A stretch of 64,000 nucleotides of DNA from Paracoccaceae bacterium (GTDB lineage: Bacteria > Pseudomonadota > Alphaproteobacteria > Rhodobacterales > Rhodobacteraceae), in contig JASMHC010000018.1 of the NCBI GenBank assembly GCA_030750975.1, positions 124,001 to 188,000 on the forward strand, in the 5' to 3' direction. Shown here piece after piece: positions 62,000 through 64,000 of the stretch (positions within the stretch are counted from its first letter, which is position 1; each line of letters starts with the position of its first letter). The notes under the pieces are model-generated. The model was not told the origin of the DNA and did no database searches. It saw only the letters and a list, made by a program, of their open reading frames with translations. A program made the position numbers and the translations under genes.

Positions 62000-63577
62000 A
62001 TGGCTAGTCCACATGATGCAATACGAATGGGCGGAACGCCCCATTGGGAAAGCGAAGACGTCATCGGCAAGATGACGCTGTCGACGCTTCTGTTTTCGAA
62101 CCACTACCGCCACATAGCTATCAAGGGCATGCTGACCTCGGTCGTCATGCTGGGGCTGGGCGGATTGATGGCCATTCTGTTCCGTACAGAATTGGCTGTA
62201 CCGGATATCCAGTTCTTTGACGCACGGCCCTATATGTCGCTGATGACATTGCACGGCATGCTGATGGTTTTCGGGTTTGTCATCCCGCTTGTCATCTCGA
62301 TCATGTACTACATGATGCCCAAGGTGCTGGGCACGGACGAGCTTCTTTGGGCACGTGGCGCACAGTGGAGCTATTGGCTGCTGATCATCGCAGCGGTGCT
62401 GCTGCTGATCTCGCGTCCCGATTTCACCTGGACATTCTATCCACCGATGTCGCTCAGAGTGGGCGGAGATTTGGTTTGGATGGGCTATCTGGCAGTGACG
62501 CTTGTGGCCATTTCCGAGTTTCTGGCCGGTGCGGTGCTGTTTCGTAACGGTTGGGCCGCCGCCAGAAAAACCGGTTTTAGCAAACTGCCCTTGATGGGTT
62601 GGGGTGCTATTTCGGAAGGTATCCTGCTGATGGGATCAACCCCGGTTCTCGGGCTGGTGGGCATTTACATGTTCACCGACTGGATGCAGCTCACGGCGAT
62701 GTTCGATCCGTCCCGTGGCGGGGATGTGATGACCTTTATGTTCCTTTTCTGGTTCTACGGTCATCCGGCTGTTTATCTGCCGCTGATGCCTGCCATCGCG
62801 ATCCTGTACACGTTGCTTCCACGCTTTCTCGGGCGTCCGATCTGGAGCTATTGGTCAGCGGTGACCGCATTTGCCATCCTGACGGTTTTGGCATTTATCG
62901 TCTATCCGCACCATTTCCAGCCAGCCGAGACGGTCAGCGGTCCGCTTGAAAGGGCCACGCAGATCCTGACCTTGCTGATCTTCGTGCCGTCGACACTGCA
63001 CGTCTTCAACTGGATCGCAACGCTTTGGTATGATGTCATCCCGGCTTCGGCCAAACGCGCCATGCCGTTCAAGTTCATCGTCGCATCAATCTTCTTTCTG
63101 ATGCTGGGCGGGGTTACGGCCTATGTGAATGCGCAAATCGCCACTGACAGTGATTTCGTGCATAACACCTATTTCGTACCGGCCCATTTCCACGCAATGT
63201 TCGTGGGCTTCATGGCGAATATGGCGATGGCTGGAGTGTATTATCTGTATCCCTATTTCACGGGGCGGATGTACAATCAGGCAATGGGCAACCTGCACTT
63301 CTGGTGCTGGCAGATCGGCATCTTCACCAAAGTGATGATGATGTACTATCTGGGTTACGTCTACTTCCCGCGTTGGGTCGTTGACTATCTGGATCTGCCT
63401 CAGTGGTCGACCCCACAGCTGATCCTGACCGGCGGAGCCTATCTGATCGGCATCGGGTTCATCATCTTTGTTTTCAACATCATGTTCAGCGCGAACAGAG
63501 GCCGCCAGACGACCGGCGATCCCTGGGAGATTGAGCAGGACTCATCCACCGGCGCCGCAACGGCACCGGCTGAGTAA
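62000..63577 (+). CDS. Cytochrome c oxidase subunit I, ba3-like (B family)
   Basis: A 525-residue, about 12-13-helix protein. Heme and CuB ligands are present: MTLHGMLMVFGF (low-spin heme His), FWFYGHPAVYLPLMPAI (CuB His with the cross-linked Tyr), IVYPHHFQPAE (His pair) and YFVPAHFHAMFVG (high- and low-spin heme His). The Glu of the A-family GHPEVY motif is Ala here, and LYTLLPRF after it resembles ba3 oxidases. Proton uptake would use a K-type path only. It follows subunit II by 34 nt; no subunit III is seen between them. Confidence 0.93.
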   Translation: MASPHDAIRMGGTPHWESEDVIGKMTLSTLLFSNHYRHIAIKGMLTSVVMLGLGGLMAILFRTELAVPDIQFFDARPYMSLMTLHGMLMVFGFVIPLVISIMYYMMPKVLGTDELLWARGAQWSYWLLIIAAVLLLISRPDFTWTFYPPMSLRVGGDLVWMGYLAVTLVAISEFLAGAVLFRNGWAAARKTGFSKLPLMGWGAISEGILLMGSTPVLGLVGIYMFTDWMQLTAMFDPSRGGDVMTFMFLFWFYGHPAVYLPLMPAIAILYTLLPRFLGRPIWSYWSAVTAFAILTVLAFIVYPHHFQPAETVSGPLERATQILTLLIFVPSTLHVFNWIATLWYDVIPASAKRAMPFKFIVASIFFLMLGGVTAYVNAQIATDSDFVHNTYFVPAHFHAMFVGFMANMAMAGVYYLYPYFTGRMYNQAMGNLHFWCWQIGIFTKVMMMYYLGYVYFPRWVVDYLDLPQWSTPQLILTGGAYLIGIGFIIFVFNIMFSANRGRQTTGDPWEIEQDSSTGAATAPAE

Positions 63578-63590
63578 GAGGAGAATACCA

Positions 63591-64000
63591 ATGGTAATGA
63601 GATTTTTCTTGATTACGGGTCTGATCCTCCTCGGGGGGACAGCCTATTTCGTTGTGGGGCAGCAGCCCCCGACCTATCAGGCCGCGCCTATGATCGGTGA
63701 GGTGACAATCCTTCAACAAGAGGGTGTCCTGCCTACGGGCGATCTTGCCGAGGACGAAGAGGTCGAACATTCCATCTTTGGCGTCCCTGAAGAGGATGAG
63801 GTCCAGCTTGCCGCCGCCATGGCCAATATGGACATGGATATGGACATGGATATGTCGGATGGCGGTGACATGGACATGGGAACCGATGGTGACATGAATA
63901 TGGAAACCGACGGCAACATGGACATGGGCACCGACGGCGACATGAATATGGAAACCGACGGCAACATGGACATGGGCACCGACGGTGACATGAATATGGA
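63591..64000 (+). CDS. Membrane-anchored Met/Asp-repeat protein (runs off the window)
   Basis: At least 136 residues. An N-terminal signal/anchor helix (FFLITGLILLGGTAYFVV) is followed by an acidic region (GDLAEDEEVEHSIFGVPEEDE), then ANMDMDMDMDMSDGG and a tandem 8-residue repeat of the form [G/E]TDG[D/N]M[N/D]M continuing to the window edge. Met pairs with Asp every other residue are suited to Cu(I) or Ag(I) binding outside the cytoplasm. AAGAGGAG precedes the ATG; the gene lies 13 nt after oxidase subunit I. A copper-storage or CuB/CuA-supply role is inferred; I know no named family. Confidence 0.85.
   Translation, partial: MVMRFFLITGLILLGGTAYFVVGQQPPTYQAAPMIGEVTILQQEGVLPTGDLAEDEEVEHSIFGVPEEDEVQLAAAMANMDMDMDMDMSDGGDMDMGTDGDMNMETDGNMDMGTDGDMNMETDGNMDMGTDGDMNM
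63879..64000 (+). repeat. Tandem 24-bp/48-bp repeat coding Met/Asp octapeptides
   Basis: 48-bp units start at 63879, 63927 and 63975 (the last cut by the window edge). Each consists of two related 24-bp halves, one ending GACATGAATATG and the other AACATGGACATG. Units 1 and 2 differ at only a few third-base positions, indicating recent expansion. Confidence 0.9.

Noticed and set aside
23185-63990. CRISPR array
   Set aside because: I saw no array of spaced identical 24-40 bp repeats. The only tandem repeat is the contiguous coding one at 63879.
63713-63991. A Ser/Met/Pro-repeat minus-strand frame over the end of the window
   Set aside because: It is antisense to the Met/Asp repeat gene; its repeat is only the complement of that gene's minisatellite, with no ribosome-binding site.

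Overview
The window looks like a chromosome segment from a Rhodobacterales (Roseobacter-group) alphaproteobacterium. The evidence is an alphaproteobacterial GTTC-N7-GTTC SOS box upstream of recA, an aerobic (CobG-type) cobalamin gene set carrying bluE, cobW and cobE, and roseobacter-like protein sequences throughout. This assignment is by recognition only; no database search was possible.

Layout. (1) 1-2.6 kb: the 5' part of alaS, recA with terminator and LexA box, and a sulfotransferase-like gene. (2) 2.6-24.8 kb: a nearly complete aerobic adenosylcobalamin locus (cobT, cobU, bluE, cobD/cbiB, cobC, cobQ, cobO, a DUF1636 protein, cobW, cobN, cobG, cobH, cobI, cobJ, cobK, cobL, cobE, cobM, cobB, cobA, cobF), then cbtB-cbtA cobalt uptake and a second DUF1636 gene. 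Two cobalamin riboswitches precede the two + strand units (about 9.04 and 23.17 kb). Most genes overlap by 1-8 nt, so translational coupling is likely. cobS/cobT chelatase subunits, cobR, cobV and bluB are not here.

(3) 24.9-29.6 kb: tRNA-Ser(GGA), then a prophage remnant holding only the tail-tip end, a tail-fibre-like gene and a lysis cassette (M15 endolysin, Rz and embedded Rz1). (4) 29.7-44.9 kb: a metal-handling island with a CPC-type P-type ATPase, zinc-ribbon protein, CDF transporter, LspA, two CtaG proteins, two DUF411 proteins (one frameshifted), an M23 peptidase, two SCO1 proteins, PCu(A)C, a DsbA/DsbB pair and a CadR/PbrR-like MerR regulator, followed by a DJ-1/GlxA-type divergent pair. 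Three promoters have the TTGAAC-N19 geometry of MerR activation and related dyads. (5) 45.4-48.95 kb: an IS3-family element with a broken orfB, sitting against a truncated IS66 element and cutting off another gene after 17 codons. (6) 49-50.8 kb: two unknown genes and a broken S24 repressor.

(7) 50.9-64 kb: a stress/metal-looking region with a DUF6629 membrane protein, an ECF-like sigma factor with a Cys-rich tail, a Cys-rich companion, a CFA synthase, DUF5676, a CBS-BON protein, an ABC export-type system (two FtsX-type permeases, an ATPase fused to a YHS metal-binding domain, a LolA-like periplasmic protein, an outer-membrane barrel), and a ba3-like cytochrome oxidase (subunits II and I). 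It ends in a striking protein with tandem 8-residue Met/Asp repeats that runs off the window. Two promoter-like elements GTAA[C/T]-N16-CGTCTAC suggest that the sigma factor controls part of this region.

The most unusual content is the Met-repeat protein next to the oxidase, the ABC-YHS export operon, and the inferred sigma-factor regulon that may join them.
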